A stretch of 64,000 nucleotides of DNA, from NCBI RefSeq assembly GCF_900188485.1, contig NZ_FZPH01000006.1, forward strand, positions 1-64,000. The letters run 5' to 3'. The notes under the pieces are model-generated. The model was not told the origin of the DNA, made no database searches, and saw only the letters and a list, made by a program, of their open reading frames with translations. This stretch comes from Asanoa hainanensis. Lineage in GTDB: Bacteria > Actinomycetota > Actinomycetes > Mycobacteriales > Micromonosporaceae. Positions 15,729 through 24,384 of the stretch are shown here, piece after piece. Each line of letters starts with the position of its first letter. Within the stretch, counting starts at the first letter, position 1. Made by a program: the position numbers and the translations under genes.

Positions 15729-16646
15729 ATGACCGCCCCCACCACGGGGACGCTCGGGGCGCCGACCACCACCGCTGTACGGGGTGGTCGGCGCCACCGG
15801 TCGCGGCTCCGCGACCTGCTGGGCGTCGTGCCGTTCTTCGTGTACGTCGTCATCTTCCTGTTCGTTCCGACGATCGTCGTGGTCGTCGGGGCCTTCGCCG
15901 GCGACGACGGCCGTCCCACGCTCGACAACATCTCGGCGCTGGCGGACGACTACATCGTCGAAGCCTTCGTCCGCAGCATCACGCTGTCGGCCGCGACGGC
16001 GGTCCTCGGCGCCGTCCTCGGCGCGGTGATCGCCTACGCCGTCGTGACCGCCGGACCGGACAGCCTGGTCCGCCGGCTCGTCACCTCGGCCTGCGGTGTG
16101 CTCGCCCAGTTCGGTGGCGTGACGTTGGCGTTCGCCTTCATCGCGACGATCGGGTTCAGCGGATTCGTCACGGTGTTCCTCAAGGACTCCCTCGGCATCG
16201 ACATCTTCTCGGGCGGCGTGTGGTTGTTCGAGCTGCCCGGCCTGGTCCTCGTCTACACGTACTTCCAGGTGCCGTTGATGGTCATCGTCTTCCTCCCGGC
16301 GCTCGACGGGATCCGTCCACAGTGGCGTGAGGCGACCGAGAGCCTCGGCGGGTCGACCTGGTACTACTGGCGCCGCGTGGCGGCACCCCTGCTCGCGCCC
16401 GCGTTCCTCGGCTCCACCCTGCTCCTGTTCGCCAACGCGTTCTCCGCGTACGCCACGGCGGCCGCGCTGGTCAGCCAGGGCGCCCCGATCGTGCCGCTGC
16501 AGATCCGCTCCGCGCTGACCAGCGAGGTGCTCCTCGGCCGGGAGAACCTGGGCAAGGCGATGGCGCTCGGCATGGTCCTCGTCGTCGCGCTCGTCATGTG
16601 GCTCTACGGCCTGCTACAGCGAAGGACAGCACGATGGCTGGATTGA
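15729..16646 (+). CDS. ABC transporter permease
   Basis: A 305-residue inner-membrane permease with about six transmembrane helices starting at residue 30. The EAA loop that contacts the ATPase is EATESLGGSTWYYWRRVAAPLL. The ATG at 15729 is two bases after the binding-protein stop; the open frame extends further upstream but only into the preceding gene. It resembles the first permease of polyamine/Fe(III)-type importers (PotB-like) and pairs with the next gene. Confidence 0.92.
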   Translation: MTAPTTGTLGAPTTTAVRGGRRHRSRLRDLLGVVPFFVYVVIFLFVPTIVVVVGAFAGDDGRPTLDNISALADDYIVEAFVRSITLSAATAVLGAVLGAVIAYAVVTAGPDSLVRRLVTSACGVLAQFGGVTLAFAFIATIGFSGFVTVFLKDSLGIDIFSGGVWLFELPGLVLVYTYFQVPLMVIVFLPALDGIRPQWREATESLGGSTWYYWRRVAAPLLAPAFLGSTLLLFANAFSAYATAAALVSQGAPIVPLQIRSALTSEVLLGRENLGKAMALGMVLVVALVMWLYGLLQRRTARWLD

Positions 16647-17437
16647 GACAGCGACGCGTCCGGCGCCAGCGGGCCCTCCGCTGGATCGTGGTAACGCTGT
16701 TCGCGGTGCTGACTCTGCTGCCGCTCGTCGCCATGTTCGAGTTCACCACCCGGGACGGGTGGGACACCTGGCGCGTCTTCTTCGACTGGAAGGCGCTCGG
16801 CGAGACGTACCCGATTCTCTGGACCGGCATGAAGGCCTCGTTCTGGCTCGTGCTGCTCTCGGTGGCGCTGACCCTGGTGCTGCTGGTGCCGACCGTGGTC
16901 TGGGTGCGCCTGCGGCTGCCCCGGCTGCGCCGGGTCGTCGAGTTCGTCAGCCTGCTGCCGTTGACGATCCCGGCCATCGTGCTCGTCGTCGGCCTCGCGC
17001 CCGTGTACGCGTGGGTCGTCTACTTCGTCGGCGGGTCCTCGGTGACGCTCTTCCTCGCGTACACCGTCCTCGCCCTGCCCTTCGCCTACCGCTCCATCGA
17101 CGCCGGCCTGTCGGCGATCGACGTGCGGACGCTGTCGGAGGCCGCGCGCAGCCTCGGCTCGAGCTGGGCGACGGTCATGTGGCGCGTGGTCCTGCCGAAC
17201 ATCCGCTCCGCCGTGCTCTCCGCCGCGTTCCTCACGGTGGCTCTGGTCCTCGGCGAGTTCACCATCGCGTCCCTGCTCAACCGCGCCAACATCCAGGTCG
17301 CCATCAACCAGCTCGGCAAGAGCAGCGCGACGATGTCGGTCGCGGTGTCCCTCGCGGCGCTGGTGCTCGCCTTCGTGCTGCTGTTCCTGCTCTCCTTCGC
17401 CGGTCGCAGGCGCAATCGGGAAAGGAAGACATCGTGA
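16634..17437 (+). CDS. ABC transporter permease
   Basis: A 267-residue second permease (PotC-like), six predicted membrane helices, EAA motif EAARSLGSSWATVMWRVVLPN. ATG 16634 is preferred over the open-frame start 36 bases earlier because GAAGGA lies seven bases upstream; it overlaps the first permease by 13 bases, implying translational coupling. Its TGA overlaps the GTG of the ATPase gene. Confidence 0.92.
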   Translation: MAGLRQRRVRRQRALRWIVVTLFAVLTLLPLVAMFEFTTRDGWDTWRVFFDWKALGETYPILWTGMKASFWLVLLSVALTLVLLVPTVVWVRLRLPRLRRVVEFVSLLPLTIPAIVLVVGLAPVYAWVVYFVGGSSVTLFLAYTVLALPFAYRSIDAGLSAIDVRTLSEAARSLGSSWATVMWRVVLPNIRSAVLSAAFLTVALVLGEFTIASLLNRANIQVAINQLGKSSATMSVAVSLAALVLAFVLLFLLSFAGRRRNRERKTS

Positions 17438-18468
17438 CGTCGTCCGGGGTACGCCTTTCGGCCTTACGCCGCAAGTTCGGAAACGTGCACGCCCTCGACG
17501 GGCTCGACCTCGACCTGGCGCCGGGCGAGCTCGTGGCTCTGCTCGGGCCGTCGGGTTGCGGCAAGACCACAGCCCTGCGCATCCTGGCCGGCCTGGAGGA
17601 CGCGGACTCGGGCCGCATCATCGTGGGCGACCGGGACATCGCGAACGTGCCAGCCAACAAGCGCGGCATGGGCATGGTGTTCCAGGCGTACAGCCTCTTC
17701 CCGCACCTGACCGCGATCGAGAACGTGGAGTTCGGCCTGCGGCTGCGCAAGCAGTCCTCGACCGTGCGGCGCCGGCGGGCGCAGGAGATGCTCGACCTGG
17801 TTGGCATCGGCGCCCACGCCGCGCGTTTCCCGCAGCAACTCTCGGGCGGCCAGCAGCAGCGGGTGGCCCTGGCGCGGGCGCTGGCGTTCGAGCCTTCGGT
17901 GCTGCTGTTGGACGAGCCGCTCTCGGCCCTCGACGCGAAGGTCCGGGTGCAGCTGCGCGAGGAGATCCGCCGCATCCAGCTCGAGGTCGGCACGACGACC
18001 CTGTTCGTGACGCACGACCAGGAGGAAGCGCTGGCCATCGCGGACCGCGTCGGGGTGATGCGCGCCGGCCAACTGGAGCAGATCGGTTCGCCGGAGGACA
18101 TCTACCGCACCCCGGCAACGCCGTTCGTGGCCGAGTTCGTCGGCCTGAGCAACCGCTTGGCGGGCCGCGTCACCGGCGATGTCGTCGAGGTGCTCGACAC
18201 GAAGCTGCCGCTGGTCGGCTCTGTCCAGGATGGACCCGCGACGGCGCTGGTCCGCCCAGAGTCGGTCGACGTGACGGCCGACCCCGCCGGGGCGGGGCGG
18301 GTGGTCGCGGTGAGCTTCCTCGGCCCCCTGGCCCGCGTGACGGTGGCGCTGCCGGACGACACGCTGGTGGTCGCTCAACTGGAGAGCGCCCGCCTGCCCG
18401 AGCTGCCGACCGGCACGGCGGTGCGGGTCGTCCTGCGCCCGGTCCCGGTGGTCGTCTCGGCCGGCTAG
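17434..18468 (+). CDS. ABC transporter ATP-binding protein with TOBE domain
   Basis: A 344-residue importer ATPase. Walker A GPSGCGKTT, Q-loop in FQAYSLFPH, signature LSGGQQQR, Walker B LLLDEPLSALD and switch His in VTHDQEEAL are all intact, followed from about residue 240 by a TOBE domain that often senses substrate or regulators in this PotA/FbpC/CysA group. GTG start at 17434 overlaps the previous stop as GTGA. It completes a full importer with the three upstream genes. Its TAG is immediately followed by the convergent metallo-hydrolase stop (CTAGCTA). Confidence 0.95.
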   Translation: MTSSGVRLSALRRKFGNVHALDGLDLDLAPGELVALLGPSGCGKTTALRILAGLEDADSGRIIVGDRDIANVPANKRGMGMVFQAYSLFPHLTAIENVEFGLRLRKQSSTVRRRRAQEMLDLVGIGAHAARFPQQLSGGQQQRVALARALAFEPSVLLLDEPLSALDAKVRVQLREEIRRIQLEVGTTTLFVTHDQEEALAIADRVGVMRAGQLEQIGSPEDIYRTPATPFVAEFVGLSNRLAGRVTGDVVEVLDTKLPLVGSVQDGPATALVRPESVDVTADPAGAGRVVAVSFLGPLARVTVALPDDTLVVAQLESARLPELPTGTAVRVVLRPVPVVVSAG

Positions 18469-19158
18469 CTAGGCGGTGGCTTGGCGGGCGGCCAGGGCGC
18501 GGAAGCGGTCCACCGCCCGGCCACGCACGGCCGAGCCGTGCCCGAACACGGCCACGTCGAAGTCGAGCTCGGCCAGGCGGGCGACGCTGGCCCGGGCCGC
18601 CGTCAGGTCGTCGGTCATCGCGCGCGGCGTGGCCCGCACCTTGCCCGCGGCGCTGCCGGCCGCGTCGCCGGTGAACAGCACACCCCCGCCGCGGTCGAGC
18701 AGGTAGGAGACGTGACCCGGGGTGTGGCCGGGCGTGTGGAACGCACGCATGCCGACGACGTCCAGTGGGCCGTCGGCGGTGAGCATCTCGTCGACGGGAG
18801 CCGGCTCAGGGTCCTTGACCACGAGCCCGGCGAGTCTCTGCACCGCGGTCAGCGCCGGCCGCCGTGCGCCCGTGATGACCGGGACGTCCAGCTCGTGTGC
18901 CACCACCCGCGCCCCGGAACGCCGCCGAAGCTCGGCCAAGCCACCGACGTGGTCCATGTGCTGATGGGTGACCAGGATGGTGGTGATGTCGCCGACCGCA
19001 CGCCGCGCGTGGGCCAACGCCCGTAAGACGGCCGGCGCCCGACCCGGCAGGCCGGTGTCCACCAGCACCAGCCCGTCATCCATCACGACCAGGTGCAGGT
19101 TGACGAACCCGGTGCGCAGCTCCAACACCCCTTCGGCCACCTCGCGCATGCCCATCAT
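18469..19158 (-). CDS. Metallo-beta-lactamase-fold hydrolase
   Basis: A 229-residue MBL-fold enzyme. The metal motif THQHMDHVGG, the HTPGHTPGHVSYLL His and FTGDAAG Asp supply a binuclear zinc (or iron) site; a final GHGSAVRG His completes it. The glyoxalase II-like subgroup hydrolyses thioesters or related esters; the exact substrate is unknown. Three Met codons stand near the 5' end (19158, 19155 and 19149); the first is used. It is convergent with the ABC operon and 15 bp downstream of the large membrane-protein gene on the same strand. Confidence 0.9.
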   Translation of the reverse strand: MMGMREVAEGVLELRTGFVNLHLVVMDDGLVLVDTGLPGRAPAVLRALAHARRAVGDITTILVTHQHMDHVGGLAELRRRSGARVVAHELDVPVITGARRPALTAVQRLAGLVVKDPEPAPVDEMLTADGPLDVVGMRAFHTPGHTPGHVSYLLDRGGGVLFTGDAAGSAAGKVRATPRAMTDDLTAARASVARLAELDFDVAVFGHGSAVRGRAVDRFRALAARQATA

Positions 19159-19173
19159 CGTCCCATCGAACGG

Positions 19174-20955
19174 CTACGGGTCCAGCAGGTAGACGACCGC
19201 CTCCGGGGTGTCGACCCGGGTCAGCGGCAGGCCGCTGGTCGTGCCCCAGATCGTTCCCTCGTACGGCGTGCCCACGACCTGGTCCCGCACCACCACGACG
19301 CTGCGTACCCCCGTCGCCCTCAGCAGGGCCACCGACGACGCGTCCGGGAAGTGGAGGGCGGCGGCACGGGCGGCGCCCTGCCGCGGCGGGGTGAACGCGG
19401 CCGCGCCGTTGACCATGGCCGGGAACCGGTCGGTCGCCCACAGCATCGGGATGCCGTCGATCGTCGCGCCGCTGGGCAGCACCAGCAGCGGTGCCTCGGC
19501 GGTGGCCAGCACCGGCGGGGCCGCGGGCACGGACGGGTGCGGGGTGGTGTTCAGGCCCTCGGCCATCGCGAGCAGCGGCAACAACGCCAGGGCCAGGGCG
19601 GCGGGCCGCCAGGCGATTCGTCTCGCCAGGGCGGTCACCGAGCCGGCGGCGAGGACCGCCAGCAGCAACGTCGTCCAGACGACCAGGCGACCGGGGGTAC
19701 GGATGCCGTCGAAGCCGGGAAGCACGTACGGCAGCCCGTACGTGAAGCGGCCGCCGCCGGGACCCTGGGTGCCCATCCCCAGCACGATGCTCGCGACCAC
19801 CGCGGCGGCGAGCAGCAGGCGCTGGCGCAGCGTCCAGACCGACAGCACGAGTCCGAGGGCGGCGAGCGCGTACAGCGTGTAGCCCGGCAGCAGCGACACC
19901 TCGCCCCGGTGGCCCAGGTCCGCGCGGGCGTCGGCGAACATGTCGCCCCAGACGATCGAGGTGCTGGGTGAGGTGAAGAAGCCGCGCAGGGGCGGCGAGG
20001 TCCAGGTCAGATCCTGCCAACTGCGGCGCACGTACGGGAACTGCTCGGCGACGCGCAGGTACGGGCTCGCCATGAACGCGGCCACAGCCAGGAAGACCGT
20101 CAACCCGACGCCGTCCGCGAGCAGCAGGCGGCGGGTCAGCGGCGGTCGGCGCCGCAGCCAACCGACGAGCGCGACGACGCAGACCAGGCCCAGCACGTAC
20201 CCGAACGGGACTCCGATCCCGAAGCCGAGCGAGAGCTGCCAGGCGGCGACGCACCACCCCGCGACGGCCCAGCCTGGGCGCACGCGATCAGGTCGGTAGC
20301 CGTGCCGCAGCGACCAGCCGTGCCCGCGGGCGAGCATGGCGAGCGCCAGCGCGATCCCGCCGGTCGAGAGCACCTGTAGGTGACCCGCCTGGGCCAGCCG
20401 CCACGGCGCACACGCGAACCCGGCCCCGGCCAGCGCGCCGGCCACCCGACCGGCGCCAAGCTGCCGGACCAACGCGTACGCGCCGACGAACGCGAGTGCG
20501 ACCGCCAGCACGAAGACGACGTTGTAGCGGACCAGGGCTGCGACGGGGCCGCTGCCGATCAGCCCCGCCGGCGCGTACCCCAGCAGGGTGTCGGTGAAGG
20601 CGAAGCTGTTCGCCTCGGGAAAGAACGCGTTGGCCTGCCACAGGCTCAGCGGATCGGTCCGCAGCGCATGGCCTGACCAGGCCATCTGCCAGGCCTGCAT
20701 GGTCGGGTCGCCAATGTCGGACGGGATCGTCGTGGCGGGATGCCGCAGCGTCGGCCAGGTCACCAGCGCGGCGAGGGCCAACCCGCCGAGCACGACCAGG
20801 GTCCACTCGTGCCAGAGCCGAGCCCACCACCGAGCCTTCGGCGCCGGCGGAGGAATCAACGCCGGTTCGACCTTTGTAGGTGCAATCCCCGTAACGACCA
20901 CGGTGGAGAGGATGTCATTGACCCCGGCGCGCGAGCGATCGGCCGAAGGGTGCAT
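19174..20955 (-). CDS. Large polytopic membrane protein, GT-C glycosyltransferase-like
   Basis: A protein of about 593 residues with roughly eleven to twelve hydrophobic segments. The first extracytoplasmic loop holds SDIGDPTMQAWQMAW, with acidic residues in the place where GT-C lipid-phosphosugar transferases carry their catalytic Asp; later comes a re-entrant loop (NAFFPEANSFAFTDTLLGYAP). The last 130 residues are a soluble extracytoplasmic domain. These features fit YfhO-like or similar integral-membrane glycosyltransferases that act on lipid-linked or cell-surface sugars. The start is uncertain: the open frame begins at 21207, ATG 20955 and GTG 20901 are both possible, and neither has a strong ribosome site. 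Confidence 0.75.
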   Translation of the reverse strand: MHPSADRSRAGVNDILSTVVVTGIAPTKVEPALIPPPAPKARWWARLWHEWTLVVLGGLALAALVTWPTLRHPATTIPSDIGDPTMQAWQMAWSGHALRTDPLSLWQANAFFPEANSFAFTDTLLGYAPAGLIGSGPVAALVRYNVVFVLAVALAFVGAYALVRQLGAGRVAGALAGAGFACAPWRLAQAGHLQVLSTGGIALALAMLARGHGWSLRHGYRPDRVRPGWAVAGWCVAAWQLSLGFGIGVPFGYVLGLVCVVALVGWLRRRPPLTRRLLLADGVGLTVFLAVAAFMASPYLRVAEQFPYVRRSWQDLTWTSPPLRGFFTSPSTSIVWGDMFADARADLGHRGEVSLLPGYTLYALAALGLVLSVWTLRQRLLLAAAVVASIVLGMGTQGPGGGRFTYGLPYVLPGFDGIRTPGRLVVWTTLLLAVLAAGSVTALARRIAWRPAALALALLPLLAMAEGLNTTPHPSVPAAPPVLATAEAPLLVLPSGATIDGIPMLWATDRFPAMVNGAAAFTPPRQGAARAAALHFPDASSVALLRATGVRSVVVVRDQVVGTPYEGTIWGTTSGLPLTRVDTPEAVVYLLDP

Positions 20956-21013
20956 TTCGGGTCTCGCCCACCACGGGGCAGCGCGATTGTGAGTTGTCCG
21001 ACACTCTTCTCGG

Positions 21014-22213
21014 ATGCGCTTTCGGAGCGGGGGCATCGTGGTCCTGGTGGTCTTGGGCCTTTCGTTCGCCGGCGGCCCGGCCACCGCCGTCCGCCCGACG
21101 CCGAACCCGTTGCCGCAGAACGGCATCGCCTCGACCACGGTGCGGTTCACGCGCTGGCCGCCGGCGCCAGCCCCGTTGCCGCCGCCGTGGTTGCCGCGGA
21201 CCATCACCGTGGTGGCCAGCGGCGACGTGCTGCTGCACGCTCCACTGTGGCAGGACGCGGCGCGGGCCGCGGGTGGTCGTGGCTACGACTTCGCGCCGTT
21301 GCTGAGCGACGTCGCCCCCGTCGTCCGGGACGCCGACCTCGCGATCTGCCACCTCGAGACGCCGGTCGGGCGGCCGGGCGGGCCGTTCACCGGCTATCCG
21401 ATCTTCAAGGTGCCGCCGCAGATCACTCGGGCGCTGAGCGCCACCGGCTACGACTCGTGCTCCACCGCCTCCAACCACAGTCTCGACGGCGGAGCGGTGG
21501 GGGTCAGGCGGACCCTCGACGCGCTCGATGGCGCGGGCCTCGGACACACCGGCACGGCCCGGAGCGCGGCGGAGGCGGCCCGCCCGACGGTCTACGAGGT
21601 CGACGGCGTGCGGGTGGGCCACGTCTCGTACACCTTCAGCTTCAACGGCTTGTCGGAGCCGAAAAACCAGCCGTGGCTGGCGAACCAGCTCTCCGCGGCC
21701 GCCCTGAAACGCGAGGCACGCCGGGTTCGCGCGGCCGGCGCCGAGTTCGTCATCGCGTCGATCCATTGGGGCACCGAGTACGCGCACCAGCCGGACGCGT
21801 TGCAGCGCCGGGTGGTCCGCGAGGTGCTCGGCTCGCCCGACGTCGACCTGGTCGTCGGCCACCACGCGCACGTCGTGCAGCCGTTCGAGCGGATCGGCAC
21901 GGAATGGGTCGCGTACGGCCTCGGCAACCACGTCTCCAGCCAGGGTTTCTCGAACGACACCCGGGACGGGGTGCTGGCGCGCTTCACGCTCACCGAGGTG
22001 GCACCCGGCAGGTTCCAGGTCGCCCGTGCGGAGGCGCTCCCGACGTGGATGCTGCTCGGCGGCGGGCGACCCGCGCGGGTGCTCGACGCGGCGCGCTGCG
22101 CCCAGAGCCCGCGGAACTCCGCCACGCTCCGCCGCGACTGCCTGGCATCGTGGCGGCGGACCGCCGGGCACGTATCCGGTCGGCGCGCCCCCGGTTTGGT
22201 CGTCGTGCGCTAG
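21014..22213 (+). CDS. CapA family protein (PGA_cap metallophosphoesterase-like)
   Basis: A 399-residue exported protein: a Sec signal covers the first ~26 residues. The CapA domain shows VVASGDVLLHA, AICHLETPVG, STASNHSLDGG, SIHWGTEY, VVGHHAHVVQPFE and YGLGNHV, the blocks that make up the calcineurin-like metal site of this family. CapA proteins take part in poly-gamma-glutamate capsule synthesis in Bacillus, but actinobacterial members without capBC, as here, have unknown roles at the cell surface. It is divergent from the GT-C-like protein, so both may serve envelope polymers. Its stop shares CTAG (22210-22213) with the convergent YCII gene. Confidence 0.9.
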   Translation: MRFRSGGIVVLVVLGLSFAGGPATAVRPTPNPLPQNGIASTTVRFTRWPPAPAPLPPPWLPRTITVVASGDVLLHAPLWQDAARAAGGRGYDFAPLLSDVAPVVRDADLAICHLETPVGRPGGPFTGYPIFKVPPQITRALSATGYDSCSTASNHSLDGGAVGVRRTLDALDGAGLGHTGTARSAAEAARPTVYEVDGVRVGHVSYTFSFNGLSEPKNQPWLANQLSAAALKREARRVRAAGAEFVIASIHWGTEYAHQPDALQRRVVREVLGSPDVDLVVGHHAHVVQPFERIGTEWVAYGLGNHVSSQGFSNDTRDGVLARFTLTEVAPGRFQVARAEALPTWMLLGGGRPARVLDAARCAQSPRNSATLRRDCLASWRRTAGHVSGRRAPGLVVVR

Positions 22214-22578
22214 GCGCTCCAGACCGGACGCACCTCGACCAACCCGAGGGCCGCCTCCGGGATCTTCGATGCCCATTCCATCGCGCGCTCCTGCGTCGGG
22301 CAGTCGACCAGGTAGAAGCCGGCCAGCTGCTCTTTGGACTCCGCGAACGGGCCGTCGGTCGGCAGGCCCAGGGCGGCCAGCGCCTCGGGCTGGGCTTTCA
22401 GGCGGTTGGCCGTCGACGGGTCGGCCAGGCGTTCGCTCAGCACGAGCTCGCCGGCGTCGGCCATCGCGGCGCCCACCGAGAGGTGTTCGGCCATGCCGGC
22501 GGCGCGCTGCTCGTCGGTGAAGCTCTCCCAGATCGCCCGGGACCGCGGGTTTCCGTACACCATGATCAGATATTTCAT
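22210..22578 (-). CDS. YCII-related domain protein
   Basis: A 122-residue single-domain protein of the YCII/DGPF family: MKYLIMVYG start, DGPFAESKEQLAGFYLVDC, and a terminal VEVRPVW. The family has a ferredoxin-like dimeric barrel and is often encoded beside ECF41 sigma factors, none of which is present here. Function unknown; an enzyme with His/Asp chemistry has been suggested for relatives. Convergent with the CapA gene and divergent from the acyl-CoA ligase gene. Confidence 0.88.
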   Translation of the reverse strand: MKYLIMVYGNPRSRAIWESFTDEQRAAGMAEHLSVGAAMADAGELVLSERLADPSTANRLKAQPEALAALGLPTDGPFAESKEQLAGFYLVDCPTQERAMEWASKIPEAALGLVEVRPVWSA

Positions 22579-22626
22579 GCCCCTCAGTGTCGCGCGGCTC
22601 GGGGAGATCAGGCGCAGACTGGGCCG

Positions 22627-24318
22627 GTGAGCCGAGAAGCCTTCAAAGCGGCGCGGGACTATCTCCTCGAGGTCGCCGACGACTACGAACGGGCATTCGC
22701 GGAGTTCCGGTGGCCGCGCCTGGACACCTTCAACTGGGCGTTGGACTGGTTCGACCCGATGGCCGAGGGCAACGACAACCCCGCTCTGTGGATCGTCGAA
22801 GAGGACGGTTCGGAGGCCAAACGATCATTCAGCGAGCTGGCCCGGCGGTCCAACCAGGTGGCCAACTGGCTGCGTTCCGAGGCTGGCGTCGAGCGCGGCG
22901 ACAAGGTCATCGTGATGCTGGGCAACCAGGTCGAGCTGTGGGAGACGATCCTCGCGTGCGCCAAGCTCGGCGCGGTGATCATCCCGGCTACGCCGCTGCT
23001 GGGGCCGGCCGACCTGCGCGACCGGCTCGACCGGGGTGGGGCGCGGCACGTGCTCACCACCAGCGCGTCGACCGGCAAGCTGTCGGACGTCGCGGGCTCG
23101 TACACCCGGGTCGCGGTGGGCGGCGACGCGCCGTCGGGATGGCTCGACTACTCGGCGAGCTCTGCTTCATCCGCTGCGTTCGAGCCGGACGGCGTGACGA
23201 ACGCCGCGGATCCGCTGCTGCTCTACTTCACCTCCGGGACCACGGCGCTGCCGAAGCTGGTGGAGCACACGCATGCCTCGTACCCGGTGGGTCATCTGTC
23301 GACCATGTATTGGATCGGCTTGCGGCCCGGCGACGTGCACCTCAACATCTCCTCGCCGGGCTGGGCCAAGCACGCCTGGAGCAACATCTTCGCGCCCTGG
23401 AACGCGCAGGCGTGCGTCTTCCTCTACAACTACAGCCGGTTCGACGCCGGCGCGTTGATGGCGCAGATGGATCGGTGCGGGATCACGACGTTCTGCGCAC
23501 CGCCGACCGTCTGGCGCATGCTGGTGCAGGCCGACCTGGGCAAGCTGACCAACCCGCCGCGGGAGGCGGTGGCCGCCGGCGAACCGCTCAACCCCGAGAT
23601 CATCGAGCAGGTACGCCGAGCGTGGCGGCTGACCATCCGCGACGGCTTCGGGCAGACCGAGACGACGGTGCAGATCGCCAACACGCCGGGGCAACCCGTG
23701 AAGCCCGGGTCGATGGGCCGAGCGCTTCCCGGGTACGCGGTCGCGCTCGTCGACCCGCTGACCGGCCAGCCGGGCGACGACGGCGAGATCTGTCTGGACC
23801 TGGCGGACCGGCCGCTCGGGTTGATGGTGGGCTATCACGGTGATCCCGAGCGCAACGCGGAGGCGATGGCGGGCGGCTACTACCACACGGGCGACGTCGG
23901 TTCCCGGGACGCGGACGGCTACATCACGTACGTCGGGCGGATGGACGACGTCTTCAAGGCCTCGGACTACCGGATCTCGCCGTTCGAGCTGGAGAGCGTC
24001 CTGATCGAACACCCGGCGGTCGCTGAGGCCGCCGTGGTGCCGTCGCCGGACCCGCTGCGGTTGGCCGTGCCGAAGGCGTTCGTGGTGCTGGCCGCGGGCT
24101 GGTCGCCGGACGCCTCGACGGCGGCGGCGATCTTCGCGCACTGTCGCGAGCACCTGGCGCCGTTCAAGCGGGTGCGGCGGCTGGAGTTCGCGCCGCTGCC
24201 CAAGACGCTCTCGGGGAAGATCCGCCGGGTCGAGCTCCGGACCGGCGACCACGAGGCCTATGCGGCCGGCGGCCGGCCCGCGACGGAGTTCCGCGAGGAG
24301 GACCTGCGGGCTAGTTGA
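22627..24318 (+). CDS. Acyl-CoA synthetase (AMP-binding, medium-chain type)
   Basis: A 563-residue adenylate-forming ligase activating a carboxylate as acyl-AMP and then acyl-CoA. Core motifs: YFTSGTTALPK (A3, near residue 200), DGFGQTETT (A5), YHTGDVG (A7), VGRMDDVFKASDYRISPFELE (A8 hinge) and PLPKTLSGKIRR with the catalytic Lys (A10). The layout and the N-terminal NWALDWFDPMAEG resemble ACSM-type medium-chain or aromatic acyl-CoA ligases. GTG 22627 is selected because homologues begin close to SREAFKAARDYLLE; no perfect ribosome site is seen. The frame is open far upstream only as a shadow of other genes. Confidence 0.9.
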   Translation: MSREAFKAARDYLLEVADDYERAFAEFRWPRLDTFNWALDWFDPMAEGNDNPALWIVEEDGSEAKRSFSELARRSNQVANWLRSEAGVERGDKVIVMLGNQVELWETILACAKLGAVIIPATPLLGPADLRDRLDRGGARHVLTTSASTGKLSDVAGSYTRVAVGGDAPSGWLDYSASSASSAAFEPDGVTNAADPLLLYFTSGTTALPKLVEHTHASYPVGHLSTMYWIGLRPGDVHLNISSPGWAKHAWSNIFAPWNAQACVFLYNYSRFDAGALMAQMDRCGITTFCAPPTVWRMLVQADLGKLTNPPREAVAAGEPLNPEIIEQVRRAWRLTIRDGFGQTETTVQIANTPGQPVKPGSMGRALPGYAVALVDPLTGQPGDDGEICLDLADRPLGLMVGYHGDPERNAEAMAGGYYHTGDVGSRDADGYITYVGRMDDVFKASDYRISPFELESVLIEHPAVAEAAVVPSPDPLRLAVPKAFVVLAAGWSPDASTAAAIFAHCREHLAPFKRVRRLEFAPLPKTLSGKIRRVELRTGDHEAYAAGGRPATEFREEDLRAS

Positions 24319-24384
24319 CCGTTTTATGCTGTATGCCCGATCCCCGGACGGCCCGGAAGGCCTGGATAGCCGAAGGGGCTGTGC

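Noticed and set aside
20740-24318. A single rightward open frame of 1192 codons
   Set aside because: Only its last 563 codons (from GTG 22627) are a real gene, the acyl-CoA ligase; the earlier part is an out-of-frame shadow of the CapA gene and other strands in GC-rich DNA.
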